From Acidicapsa ligni (GTDB lineage Bacteria; Acidobacteriota; Terriglobia; Terriglobales; Acidobacteriaceae), in assembly GCF_025685655.1 (NCBI RefSeq), contig NZ_JAGSYG010000001.1:930001-994000 (forward strand): a stretch of DNA of 64,000 nucleotides, written 5' to 3'. This document shows positions 28,133-36,882 of this stretch, piece by piece (the first letter of the stretch is position 1; each line of letters opens with the position of its first letter). The notes under the pieces were generated by a model. It had not been told where the DNA came from and did not search any database. It saw only the letters and a program-made list of their open reading frames with translations. A program made the position numbers and the translations under genes.

Positions 28133-28742
28133 GTATTCCCCTGCCCCGATGATGACGACGCTTTGAAGTATTCGCCGATGCCAGTCTGCGGCGTAGCTTC
28201 TGCACCGCACGAAAGACCGCTTGTTTCGCCGCATTCGGCGCGATGTTGAGAGCTGCTGCAATTTCCGTAGTGGATTGCTCCTCGACGTGCCGCAGCAGAA
28301 AGGCAGCCCGCTCCAGCGGAGTAAGCGAGTGCAGGGCAAACATCTGTTGCGCGCCCATCTCACTGCTCAACAGCAACCGCTCCGGATCGGCCGCGGTATC
28401 AACTAACTCATCCCCCGGCCCCGTAGAATTTCCATCCCCATCCACTCGCTGCGAACGATCGCGTCCAACCTCCGTCCTGTAGCGATTCGTCAGGTCGTAA
28501 GCGCAGTTCACAGCAATGCGATAAATCCAACTGCCAAAAGCCGCATCCTGATGAAACGAAGCCAGCTTCTGATAGCCGCGAAAAAACGCTTCCTGAACGA
28601 CTTCATCCGCATCCGCCTCATTCTGCGTAATGCGATAAGCCACGCGAAACACCATTGCGCTGTGCTCGACCACCAGCGCCCTGTAAGCCGCCGTGTCTCC
28701 ATTCAGCACCGCACGGATCACGCTTTTGTCGCTGGCACCCAT
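28119..28742 (-). CDS. ECF RNA polymerase sigma factor
   Basis: A 207-residue ECF sigma factor. Region 2 (about 20-90) includes ITQNEADADEVVQEAFFRGY and FGSWIYRIAVNCAYDL; region 4 (about 130-190) includes LTPLERAAFLLRHVEEQST and a helix-turn-helix NIAPNAAKQAVFRAVQKLRR. An acidic linker (about 95-125) separates them. It heads an operon with its anti-sigma factor and a VWFA protein, all overlapping. The promoter would lie in the 64-base gap shared with the divergent nicotinamidase gene; no clear autoregulatory GGAAC/GTC element could be picked out. Confidence 0.92.
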   Translation of the reverse strand: MGASDKSVIRAVLNGDTAAYRALVVEHSAMVFRVAYRITQNEADADEVVQEAFFRGYQKLASFHQDAAFGSWIYRIAVNCAYDLTNRYRTEVGRDRSQRVDGDGNSTGPGDELVDTAADPERLLLSSEMGAQQMFALHSLTPLERAAFLLRHVEEQSTTEIAAALNIAPNAAKQAVFRAVQKLRRRLASANTSKRRHHRGRGIHESS

Positions 28743-28806
28743 TCAGCGCATTAGACAGGAAATCTCCAACCCCGGTTAGGGTAAAGTTTGGCGTATGGGA
28801 GAGAGT

Positions 28807-29481
28807 ATGGAAAAGATGGCCATTTCGGATAAAGACACCCTGCTCGTAATCGATGTTCAACGCGACTTCTGCGCCGCAGGAGCCCTGGCAATCCCCGACG
28901 GGGACGCGGTAGTTCCAATCGTCAACCAGCTCGCGCAACACTTCCGGCACGTCATCCTCACCCAGGACTGGCACACCCCAGGCCATCACTCCTTTGCGGC
29001 CTCACACGTGCACAGGCATCCCTACGAAACCATCCAGGCTCCGTATGGCGAACAAACCCTCTGGCCTGACCACTGCGTCCAGGGAACCCCCGGCGCGGAC
29101 TTCCATCCCGATCTCGACATTCCCCACGCCGAACTCATCCTCCGCAAAGGCTTTCGTCCCAACATCGACTCCTACTCCGCCTTCCTCGAAAACGACAAGA
29201 CCACGCCCACCGGCCTTGCCGGCTATCTCCGCGAACGAGGCTTTCAGCGCATCTTCCTCGTCGGCCTTGCCTATGACTACTGCGTCCGCTTCTCCGCCGT
29301 CGATGCAGTCCGCGCAGGCTTCTCTGCGTTCGTCATTGAAGATGCCTGCCGCGCCGTCGGCCTTCCCGGTTCCGTCGAGGCCACCGGCCAGGAATTCGCA
29401 GAACTCGGCGTCAAGCGCATCCAGGCGACCGATATCCAACCTTGTCTTGAATCGAATTTCTCCAGCGCGGGTCTATCATAG
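28807..29481 (+). CDS. pncA: Nicotinamidase PncA
   Basis: A 224-residue isochorismatase-fold hydrolase that deaminates nicotinamide to nicotinic acid in NAD salvage. The catalytic triad is Asp16 (VIDVQRDF), Lys114 (ILRKGF) and Cys159 (AYDYCVRFS). The metal site is seen in QDWHTPGHHSF (Asp54, His56, His61). WPDHCVQGTPGA and FRPNIDSYSAF are family-typical. The ATG at 28807 follows GGGAGAG; an ATG four codons earlier is possible. It is divergent from the ECF sigma operon. Confidence 0.93.
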   Translation: MEKMAISDKDTLLVIDVQRDFCAAGALAIPDGDAVVPIVNQLAQHFRHVILTQDWHTPGHHSFAASHVHRHPYETIQAPYGEQTLWPDHCVQGTPGADFHPDLDIPHAELILRKGFRPNIDSYSAFLENDKTTPTGLAGYLRERGFQRIFLVGLAYDYCVRFSAVDAVRAGFSAFVIEDACRAVGLPGSVEATGQEFAELGVKRIQATDIQPCLESNFSSAGLS

Positions 29482-29550
29482 TAGTAGAAAATCTCCGGCT
29501 ATAGCCTCAGCCCAACCGGAGCGGGAACAATCGGTAATAAGGGAGAAATA

Positions 29551-30378
29551 ATGCCGCAACTCATGAGAACGTCCAATCCAGCACTGAGCGACAGCGCCTT
29601 CCGCGGACAACCAAACCGCGGCGCACAGGCCATTCCGTATGGAACGCAAGGTCAATACGGCGAGCGCTTTGGCCGTGGTGGAGGTTTCAGCGACATCACC
29701 TCGCGCATGACGCTCAACGGCACCATCAACAAAACCGGCATCCTGCTCGTATGCGCCATCGCTACCGCCGGCTGGACCTGGCATCTCTTCATGCAGTCCG
29801 GCAACCCGGCAGATGTAGGGCCCTGGCTCTTCGGGGGTCTGATCGGCGGCTTCATCTGCGCCTTGATCACCATCTTCAAAAAAGAGTGGTCGCCCGTCAC
29901 CGCGCCTGCCTATGCGCTCCTTGAAGGTCTCGCCCTCGGCGGCATCTCTGCGATGTATAACGTGCAGTCCTCGGGCATCGCGATCCAGGCCGTCGGCCTC
30001 ACCTTCGGCACGCTCTTCGTCCTGCTTCTCGCCTATCGCTCCGGCCTGATCAAGGTCACCGAAAAGTTCCGCCTCGGCATCATCGCAGCCACCGGCGGAG
30101 TCGCAGTCTTCTACCTGCTTGAGATGGTGCTCGGCATCTTCGGCATCCACTTCACATCCATCAACGGCTCCGGCGTCATCGGCATCGGATTCAGCCTGAT
30201 CGTCGTCTGCATCGCCGCTCTCAATCTCGTCCTCGACTTCGACTTCATTGAAAAAGGCGTGCAATACGGCGCCCCCAAATACATGGAGTGGTACGGCGCC
30301 TTCGGCATCATGGTCACGCTGGTCTGGCTGTATCTGGAAATGCTTCGCCTATTAAGCAAAGTAAGCCGCAGAAACTAA
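29551..30378 (+). CDS. Bax inhibitor-1/YccA-like membrane protein
   Basis: A 275-residue inner-membrane protein of the Bax1-I group. A soluble Gly/Gln-rich N-terminus (about 1-55, with GGGFSDITSRMTLNGTI) leads into seven predicted hydrophobic helices. DFDFIEKGVQYGAPKYMEWYGAFGI near the C-terminus is the conserved acidic segment of the subfamily. Bacterial members are linked to calcium leak or to interaction with FtsH; the role here is not known. AAGGGAG lies before the ATG. A strong terminator follows directly, so it is probably monocistronic. Confidence 0.85.
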   Translation: MPQLMRTSNPALSDSAFRGQPNRGAQAIPYGTQGQYGERFGRGGGFSDITSRMTLNGTINKTGILLVCAIATAGWTWHLFMQSGNPADVGPWLFGGLIGGFICALITIFKKEWSPVTAPAYALLEGLALGGISAMYNVQSSGIAIQAVGLTFGTLFVLLLAYRSGLIKVTEKFRLGIIAATGGVAVFYLLEMVLGIFGIHFTSINGSGVIGIGFSLIVVCIAALNLVLDFDFIEKGVQYGAPKYMEWYGAFGIMVTLVWLYLEMLRLLSKVSRRN

Positions 30379-30400
30379 AACGTCACGAATGAACAAACAC

Positions 30401-30442
30401 CCGAGGTATGCCGTGATCTTTCACGGCATACCTCGGCGTTTT
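30401..30442 (+). terminator. Intrinsic terminator
   Basis: A perfect 16-bp stem (CCGAGGTATGCCGTGA and TCACGGCATACCTCGG) with loop TCTT, followed by CGTTTT. It ends the Bax inhibitor-1-like transcript. Confidence 0.92.
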
Positions 30443-30512
30443 AGAGCCAGTCCAACTCTCTCTTGTGCCTGACTCTGCAGAACAAGCTCTGCATATCCTC
30501 ATTGTTTATTTC

Positions 30513-30540
30513 TTGACAGCCCGGCACTTTGTTTTATCAT
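30513..30540 (+). promoter_or_regulatory. Promoter of the first PadR gene; likely leaderless start
   Basis: TTGACA (30513-30518), a 16-base spacer and TATCAT (30535-30540). The ATG of the PadR gene begins only 10 bases after the -10 box and no Shine-Dalgarno fits in between, so the mRNA is probably leaderless or nearly so. Confidence 0.5.
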
Positions 30541-30549
30541 TCCCCTAGA

Positions 30550-30891
30550 ATGTCTACCAAAGCTGACCGTATAGAGCTCTTACAGGGCACACTGGATCTT
30601 CTCGTCCTCCGCACGCTTGTTCTCTGCCCGCTGCACGGTCATGCCATCGCGAAAGCCATCGAACGCAACTCCGAAGATGTCCTTCTTGTCGAGCAGGGTT
30701 CGCTCTACCCCGCGCTGCATCGGCTTATCAAACGGGGCTGGATCAGCGCACAGGACGGAATATCGGAAAACAATCGTCGTGCCAAGTATTACAAGCTCAC
30801 AGCCAAAGGCAAAAAGCAGCTCATTGTAGAGACCGGCAAGTGGGAAAAACTCACCCAGGCAATTGCGCAAATCCTCCGCCCCGCGGAGTAA
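30550..30891 (+). CDS. PadR-family transcriptional regulator
   Basis: A 113-residue winged-helix repressor of the PadR type. The opening [20 protein letters not shown] and [11 protein letters not shown], then [19 protein letters not shown], are the family core, and [20 protein letters not shown] forms the wing. The C-terminal helix is short (PadR-s2 type). It lies nine bases before an ADOP permease gene and should regulate that pair. A TTG start seven codons upstream (30529) would fall inside the promoter, so the ATG at 30550 is preferred. Confidence 0.92.
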   Translation: MSTKADRIELLQGTLDLLVLRTLVLCPLHGHAIAKAIERNSEDVLLVEQGSLYPALHRLIKRGWISAQDGISENNRRAKYYKLTAKGKKQLIVETGKWEKLTQAIAQILRPAE

Positions 30892-30900
30892 GGAGCACGA

Positions 30901-33633
30901 ATGGACGGAGATCGGCATCTCAACGAGCTGGACCAGGAAATTCGCGACCATATAGATTTCGAAGTCCAGGAAAATCTTGCACGGGGTATGACTCCCGAGC
31001 AGGCCCGCACAGCCGCCTCACGAAAATTCGGCAATGTTTCCGCAATCCGTGAAGAAACATACACCGTCTGGCATCGTGTCTGGCTGCAACAGGCTCTTCA
31101 GGATATCCGTTACGCACTCCGCCAGCTTAGTCTTGCTCCTGTCTTCACCGTCACCGTCATGCTCACGCTCGGGCTCGGTATCGGAGCAACCACAGCTATC
31201 TTTTCGCTGGTTCATGCCGTCATGTTGAGATCGCTTCCAGTCGTCGATCCATCCCATCTCTATCGCATCGGCTCTGGTAATGACTGTTGTTCGACGGGGG
31301 CGCTTCAAGGCAACTGGCAGGTCTTTTCCTACTCCCTATACAAACAAATCGAAGCAGCCGCGCCGCAATTCGACAACGTTGCCGCATTTCAAGGCAATGC
31401 AGGCGTTCTCAGCGTGCGCGACAGTACTTCCATCTCGCAAGCGCGGCCGCTCCTCGGCGAGTATGTCAGCGGCAACTACTTCCAGACCTTCGGCTTGCAA
31501 GCCTTCGCCGGTCGTTTGATTACCAAAGCAGACGATCAGCAGAACGCCACGCCGGTAGCTGTACTCAGCTACCGCTCCTGGCAGCAAAACTACAACTCCA
31601 GCCCATCCGTCATCGGAGCGACCTTTAACATTGAGACCCATCCCTTCACCATCATCGGCATAGCACCTCCCGGCTTTTTTGGCGAAACCCTCAGCAGCAC
31701 ACCTACCGAGATATGGGTTCCTCTTCAGACAGAATTTCTCACCGACGGCAAGGATGCCTTCAACCTCATTCCATCGCAGGCATGGCTCCATCTCATCGGG
31801 CATCTGCGCCCCGGCGCAAGCATCGGCGGCGTATCCGATGCACTCACTGCAACCCTTCAGCATTGGCTCATTACAGACGCCGATCTTCCACCCCAAAATC
31901 GCCCGCGATCCGCAGAGCAACTCACCCGCCAGACCATCCAGATCACGCCCGGCGGCTCCGGCATCGGAACCATGCGCGACGCCTATCAGGACAGCTTGCG
32001 GCTACTCTTCGCTCTGTGCCTCGCAGTCCTGCTGATTGCCTGTGCGAACATCGCAAATCTTCTTCTTGTCAGGGGAATCGCGCGTCGCGGCCAGATAGCT
32101 CTGCAACTCGCTTTGGGAGCATCGCGTCTGCGCATCCTGCGCCAGGCGCTTACCGAGAGCTCGGTCCTCGCGCTCCTTGGCGGCATCGCTGGCATCGGCC
32201 TGTCATGGCTTGGCGCAAAGCTGGTTATAGCCGTGGCCTTTCGTCACTCAACCAGCGTTCCTATCGACGTACGCCCATCCCTGCCTGTACTCGGCTTTTG
32301 CCTCGGCTTGTCCCTGCTCACTGGCCTTCTTTTCGGCACTGTGCCAGCATGGCTATCCTCGGCCACGGATCCAATCCAATCCCTTCGCGGAGCCAACCGC
32401 GCCACCCACAAAAGCGCCGCACTCCCGCAAAAACTACTCATCGTCTTTCAGTCCGCGCTTTCCGTCGTACTCATCGCCGTAGCAAGTATGCTCACCCACA
32501 GCATCCTCAATCTCCAGAATCAGGATCTCGGCTTTGCCACAGCAAACCGCCTCAGTATCCAGATGGAGCCGCCACTCGCGGACTATACTCTCGATCAGCT
32601 CAGCCTCCGCTACCGCGACCTGCGAGCTCGCCTCGCGCAACTTCCCGGAGTCCACAACGCCAGTCTTGCACTCGACGGCCCCGTTATAGGCGGCTGGCAA
32701 GAAGCAGTCGTCAAACCCGGCGAAGGAATGCCCCGCCTCGATGGATCCGAAAACACCATGTGGAATCGTGTAAGTCCTGGCTACTTCGAAACCATCGGCC
32801 TTCCTATTCTCCAGGGCCGAGGCATCCTCGATTCAGATCGTGCCGACACTCGCGGCGTAGTGGTCGTCAACCAGGCCTTCGTCAAAAAGTTCCTCAGCGG
32901 CCAGCCCCCTATCGGCAAATACTTCGGCTTTCATCTGCCCGCCTACAGCAATGCGTTTGAAATCGTAGGAGTAGTAGCTGACGCCAAGTCCGGAGACTTA
33001 AGCAAGCCGCCACCGCCCATGGCCTTTGGAGCCCTTGCCCAGCACATAATCTATACAGAAGAAATCCTCCAGGCCGATGACAAATGGGATCACTTCATTA
33101 ACGAAGCACAGCTCTACTACTCCGGCGATCTCGGTACGCTTGAGCCTCGTATTCGTGAAGCCTTCCGGCTCGTCGATCCCAACTTCGCAATCATCGACAT
33201 TCAGCCTGTACAGCAGCTCGTCGACACGCAGTTTGACCAGCAGCGAGCCGTTGCTCAGCTCAGCGGACTCTTCGGTATCCTAGCTCTCGTTCTCGCCTCC
33301 ATCGGCCTCTACGGAGTAACCGCCTATACCGTAGCCCGCCGCACTAGCGAAATCGGTATACGCATGGCTGTCGGCGCCAACCGCACCAACATAGCCGCAC
33401 TCATCTTTCGAGGAGCATTCACACAGGTTACGATCGGCCTCATTCTAGGTATTCCCCTGGCCATTCTCTTTGGAAAACTGCTTGCCAACCGCCTTTACCA
33501 GGTCAGCATCCTGGACCCCACAGCTCTCCTCATAGCCATCGGCACACTGATTCTGGGAGCAACTGTAGCGAGCATGATTCCAGCCCGTCGCGCCGCCTCC
33601 ACCAATCTCATCCAAACCCTGCGCGCTGACTAG
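30901..33633 (+). CDS. ADOP/MacB-like ABC transporter permease
   Basis: A 910-residue 'acidobacterial duplicated orphan permease'. A cytoplasmic N-terminal helical region (about 1-60, ELDQEIRDHIDFEVQENLA) is followed by two MacB-FtsX repeats. The first membrane helix (FTVTVMLTLGLGIGATTAIF) and MacB periplasmic core cover about 80-350, the FtsX helices about 365-500; the second repeat begins near 505 and ends with LFGILALVLASIGLYG and EIGIRMAVGA. No ATPase gene is adjacent, which is normal for this family. GGAG lies before the ATG. The exported substrate is unknown. Cotranscribed with PadR. Confidence 0.9.
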   Translation: MDGDRHLNELDQEIRDHIDFEVQENLARGMTPEQARTAASRKFGNVSAIREETYTVWHRVWLQQALQDIRYALRQLSLAPVFTVTVMLTLGLGIGATTAIFSLVHAVMLRSLPVVDPSHLYRIGSGNDCCSTGALQGNWQVFSYSLYKQIEAAAPQFDNVAAFQGNAGVLSVRDSTSISQARPLLGEYVSGNYFQTFGLQAFAGRLITKADDQQNATPVAVLSYRSWQQNYNSSPSVIGATFNIETHPFTIIGIAPPGFFGETLSSTPTEIWVPLQTEFLTDGKDAFNLIPSQAWLHLIGHLRPGASIGGVSDALTATLQHWLITDADLPPQNRPRSAEQLTRQTIQITPGGSGIGTMRDAYQDSLRLLFALCLAVLLIACANIANLLLVRGIARRGQIALQLALGASRLRILRQALTESSVLALLGGIAGIGLSWLGAKLVIAVAFRHSTSVPIDVRPSLPVLGFCLGLSLLTGLLFGTVPAWLSSATDPIQSLRGANRATHKSAALPQKLLIVFQSALSVVLIAVASMLTHSILNLQNQDLGFATANRLSIQMEPPLADYTLDQLSLRYRDLRARLAQLPGVHNASLALDGPVIGGWQEAVVKPGEGMPRLDGSENTMWNRVSPGYFETIGLPILQGRGILDSDRADTRGVVVVNQAFVKKFLSGQPPIGKYFGFHLPAYSNAFEIVGVVADAKSGDLSKPPPPMAFGALAQHIIYTEEILQADDKWDHFINEAQLYYSGDLGTLEPRIREAFRLVDPNFAIIDIQPVQQLVDTQFDQQRAVAQLSGLFGILALVLASIGLYGVTAYTVARRTSEIGIRMAVGANRTNIAALIFRGAFTQVTIGLILGIPLAILFGKLLANRLYQVSILDPTALLIAIGTLILGATVASMIPARRAASTNLIQTLRAD

Positions 33634-33704
33634 CCCACGCACCGACTAGCCTATGCACGACCTCTTTACTCTTCCGACTTAAACAACTGCAGGCTGTAGG
33701 CCAA

Positions 33705-36395
33705 TCACTCAGCCCGCAGCGCTTCAACAGGATCGACAGCACTGGTGCGCAATGCAGGCAGATAACTCGCCAGCACCGCCGCAGCAACCAACGCAACCGG
33801 CACTGCCAGAAACGTCACCGGGTCCAGCGGACTGATGCCAAACAGCAGCGTCCGCATGAGCTGCATCAGCGCCGCCGCCGCTCCCAGGCCAATCGCAGTT
33901 CCCACGCCGGTAAGCACCAGCGCCGACCGAACGAACATCCACACCAGCTCGCTCTTCTTCGCGCCCAGCGCCATGCGAATCCCAATCTCCCGAGTCCGTT
34001 GCGAAACAGCATACGAAATCACGCCATAGATCCCGAGAATGCCCAAAGCAAACGCCATCGTCCCCGCAATCGCCAACATGACCAGCGTGAACGAAGTCCG
34101 AGCCATCGAGCCGCTGTAGATATCCTGCATCGTACTGACTTCCGCAACCGGCAGATTTGAATTCACCGACCACACCGCCTGTTGCATCTCGTTGATGAAG
34201 TCCTGCCTTCCGGCGCGATTGCTGCGTATCGCAAAGTACATCGTGCGCCACACTCCCAGCTTGTCCGAAGCAGTGACATCGTTCATCAACGAAGGCCAGT
34301 AGACAGTTGCGGGCGACACCTGGTCCACTCCGTTTTCGCGCACATCCTGAACCACACCCACCACCTCATGCCACGGCTGGCCTGAGAACTCATGGAAGCG
34401 CTTGCCGATAGCTGCCTGCGGCGATCCCCAAAGCTCGCGAGCAAGGCTCTCCGAGAGAATGCCGATCGGCCTCACGTTATAGATCTCCGCCCACGTGAAA
34501 TCGCGCCCAGCCACAAATCGCGTGCCCGCCGTGTGAAAGTATCCCGGCGACACATAGTTGTAGAGGCGCATCGGGGCATTATCGCTTTCGTTCTGCTTGC
34601 CTTCGATCAAAATCTCGTCCCAGCTCGGCTCTGCTCCGCTCATGGGAACCGAAGCCACAAAGCCCGTCGACGAAACGCCGCCAATCGCAGCCAGCTTGTC
34701 CAGGATGCTGTTCTGAATTCGCACCACCGGCATCGAATCATGCACCAGCGTCTCCGGAATAGAAAGCCTCATCACCTGCAGAGATGCAGGATCAGAGAAG
34801 CCCGGATCGACATTGCGCATCGCCAGAAAGGTGCGGATCATCAGCACCGCGCCGATAAGCAGCACCAGCGCCATGGCCACCTGCGCCACCACCAGCACAT
34901 TGCGTCCCCGCTGACGTTCGCGGCTCACGCTCGCCGTGCGCATCGCCCCCAGCAACGTCGGGCCCTGTCGCGAAGGCACGTATCGGAATACAGGAATAGC
35001 GCCGAAGAACAGGCCCGAAAGCACGGAGAGAACCAATGTGAACGCGACAGACCAGCCATCCAGCGAAATCTCGCTCAGACGCGGCAGTTCCCCCGGTCCG
35101 ATCGTCGTCAACAGACGCAGCCCGGCATACGCCACGGCCACACCCGCCGTTCCGCCCAGCAGGCCCAGCGTAACGCTCTCCAGCAAAAGCCCTCGCGCTA
35201 TCCTCCATCGCCCCGCGCCAAGCGCCGAACGCACCGCAAGCTCCTGCTGCCGCCCATCGGCACGCACCAGCAGTAGGTTGGCCACGTTGGTGCAGGCAAT
35301 CAGCATCACCACGCCAATCGTCGCCATCACCACCCAAAGCACCGTCTGGATACTGCCCACCACGGTCTCTTTCAGAGGCTCCAGGGCCGGGGTAATCTTC
35401 CAGTTCAGATACCAGTGCGGATCGCTCCCCGCTCCATTCGTCCACGAGTCCATCCACACATTCAGCAGGCCCGCCACATCGGCATTCGCCTGAGAAATCG
35501 CAACCCCCGGTCGCAGCCGTGCGATACCGTGATACATAAAGCCGGCGAGATGTTCCTTGACTGGATCGAGACCCGCAGGAACCAGCAGATCGAAGTCGTA
35601 GTTCACCACCTTGAACCCGCGCGGCATCACTCCTGCAATCACCCGCGGCTGCGAATCTACGCTGATAGTGCGCCCCACAACGCCGGGGTCTCCGCCAAAG
35701 CGACGCTGCCAATAGCCATAACTCAACATCACCCGGCCCAGCCCATGCGGGTCCTGATCGGACTCTGTAAGCCATTGGCCATGCAGCGCGGGAACACCCA
35801 ATGTTTCGAGAATGCCGCTGGAGATCATCGCCGTGTTGACCTGCTCCGGCTCGGCCAGCCCCGTAATGCTGGCCGTGTTCGAACTCCACACGCCGACAGA
35901 TTGAAACACGCGGTTGTGCGAAGCAAACGTGAGATACATCGAGGCAGACAACCGCAGCTCTTTACGAAACTCGGCCAGCCCCGGCGCGCCCGGCGCATTC
36001 AGGTGCAGCGATACCAGTTGCTCCGGCTCCGGATAAGGCAGCGGCCTCAGCAACACGCTGTTCAGCACGCTGAAGACCGCCGTATTCGCACCAATGCCGA
36101 TCGCCAGCGTCAGCACCACCGTAATCGCAAATCCCGGCGACCGCCTCAGCCTGCGAAACACATGCTTCAGATCCACCAGCAGAGACTCCAATCTCTGCCA
36201 CTGCCACACCTCATGGCTCCGCTCTCGCAGGAGTGTCACATTGCCAAAGTCGCGACGCGCCGTTCGTTCAGCCACTTCGCGCGACATACCCACTTCCATC
36301 AGTTCATCGACCCGCTCGTCGATGTGCTCCTGAATGGAGACCGAGATGTCGTCATACCTGCGATTTCTAAAGAAGAAGCGACTGAATCGTGACAA
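33705..36395 (-). CDS. ADOP/MacB-like ABC transporter permease
   Basis: About 896 residues with the same plan as the other ADOP proteins: N-terminal helical segment (VSIQEHIDERVDELMEVG, TARRDFGNV), then two MacB-FtsX repeats (FAITVVLTLAIGIGANTAVF; FALGILGIYGVISYAV and [10 protein letters not shown] near the end). The start is likely TTG at 36395, because a perfect GGAGG lies six bases before it, straight after the PadR stop. The frame is open to 36479 but that stretch overlaps PadR. It is convergent with the first ADOP gene, 71 bases apart; the partner ATPase and substrate are unknown. Confidence 0.88.
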   Translation of the reverse strand: MSRFSRFFFRNRRYDDISVSIQEHIDERVDELMEVGMSREVAERTARRDFGNVTLLRERSHEVWQWQRLESLLVDLKHVFRRLRRSPGFAITVVLTLAIGIGANTAVFSVLNSVLLRPLPYPEPEQLVSLHLNAPGAPGLAEFRKELRLSASMYLTFASHNRVFQSVGVWSSNTASITGLAEPEQVNTAMISSGILETLGVPALHGQWLTESDQDPHGLGRVMLSYGYWQRRFGGDPGVVGRTISVDSQPRVIAGVMPRGFKVVNYDFDLLVPAGLDPVKEHLAGFMYHGIARLRPGVAISQANADVAGLLNVWMDSWTNGAGSDPHWYLNWKITPALEPLKETVVGSIQTVLWVVMATIGVVMLIACTNVANLLLVRADGRQQELAVRSALGAGRWRIARGLLLESVTLGLLGGTAGVAVAYAGLRLLTTIGPGELPRLSEISLDGWSVAFTLVLSVLSGLFFGAIPVFRYVPSRQGPTLLGAMRTASVSRERQRGRNVLVVAQVAMALVLLIGAVLMIRTFLAMRNVDPGFSDPASLQVMRLSIPETLVHDSMPVVRIQNSILDKLAAIGGVSSTGFVASVPMSGAEPSWDEILIEGKQNESDNAPMRLYNYVSPGYFHTAGTRFVAGRDFTWAEIYNVRPIGILSESLARELWGSPQAAIGKRFHEFSGQPWHEVVGVVQDVRENGVDQVSPATVYWPSLMNDVTASDKLGVWRTMYFAIRSNRAGRQDFINEMQQAVWSVNSNLPVAEVSTMQDIYSGSMARTSFTLVMLAIAGTMAFALGILGIYGVISYAVSQRTREIGIRMALGAKKSELVWMFVRSALVLTGVGTAIGLGAAAALMQLMRTLLFGISPLDPVTFLAVPVALVAAAVLASYLPALRTSAVDPVEALRAE

Positions 36396-36405
36396 TCCAC
36401 ACCTC

Positions 36406-36750
36406 CTATGCCTTGGCTGCGGCAAGCACACGGGCAAAGCCCGCAAACATCCTCTCGAAGCTGACAACTTCGCTTTCAAGATGATGAATGCCCGCAGCAG
36501 TGAGCCGATAAATCCGCGTTGGCCTGCCCTTGGTGGAGGTTCCGGCCTGGGCTTCCAGCCAGCCTTCCTTCAACATTCGTTGCAGAGCCGGATAGAGCGA
36601 ACCCTCCTCCACCTGGAGCAGATCATCGGAAACCTGCTTGATATGCTTCACCAGCGCATAGCCATGCATAGGCTTCAGCTTCAGCGATTGGAGGATCATA
36701 ATCTCCAGTGCGCCGGGAAAAAGGTCGCGATGTTCAGGGTTCTTCGCCAT
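36406..36750 (-). CDS. PadR-family transcriptional regulator
   Basis: A 114-residue PadR regulator. FPGALEIMILQSLKLKPMHG and VEEGSLYPALQRMLKEGWL are the winged-helix core, with STKGRPTRIYRLTAAGIHHL as the wing. It is ten bases upstream of the second ADOP gene and starts 18 bases from a perfect 29-bp palindrome (36769-36797), a strong candidate for its operator. The divergent luciferase-like gene lies on the other side of that palindrome and may be controlled with it. Confidence 0.93.
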   Translation of the reverse strand: MAKNPEHRDLFPGALEIMILQSLKLKPMHGYALVKHIKQVSDDLLQVEEGSLYPALQRMLKEGWLEAQAGTSTKGRPTRIYRLTAAGIHHLESEVVSFERMFAGFARVLAAAKA

Positions 36751-36768
36751 TGCGGCAATTGTAATGTC

Positions 36769-36797
36769 AGAATACCTATTTTGAAAATAGGTATTCT
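36769..36797. promoter_or_regulatory. Perfect 29-bp palindrome, candidate PadR operator
   Basis: AGAATACCTATTTT (36769-36782), central G, AAAATAGGTATTCT (36784-36797). It contains ATAC/GTAT half-sites of the kind PadR dimers bind, and lies between two divergent starts (36750 and 36883). There is no T-run or gene end here, so a terminator is unlikely. Confidence 0.7.
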
Positions 36798-36882
36798 CGA
36801 GTTTATAAAATAGCCCTTGTTTTGGAAGGCCACGCTTCAGCCGCGCCGCAAACGCAGACCCAGGACGGTAGACTTATCTACC

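Noticed and set aside
30901..36395. ADOP pair as a transposon or duplication with flanking repeats
   Set aside because: No terminal inverted repeats, target-site duplications or transposase were found; the two proteins differ clearly in sequence.
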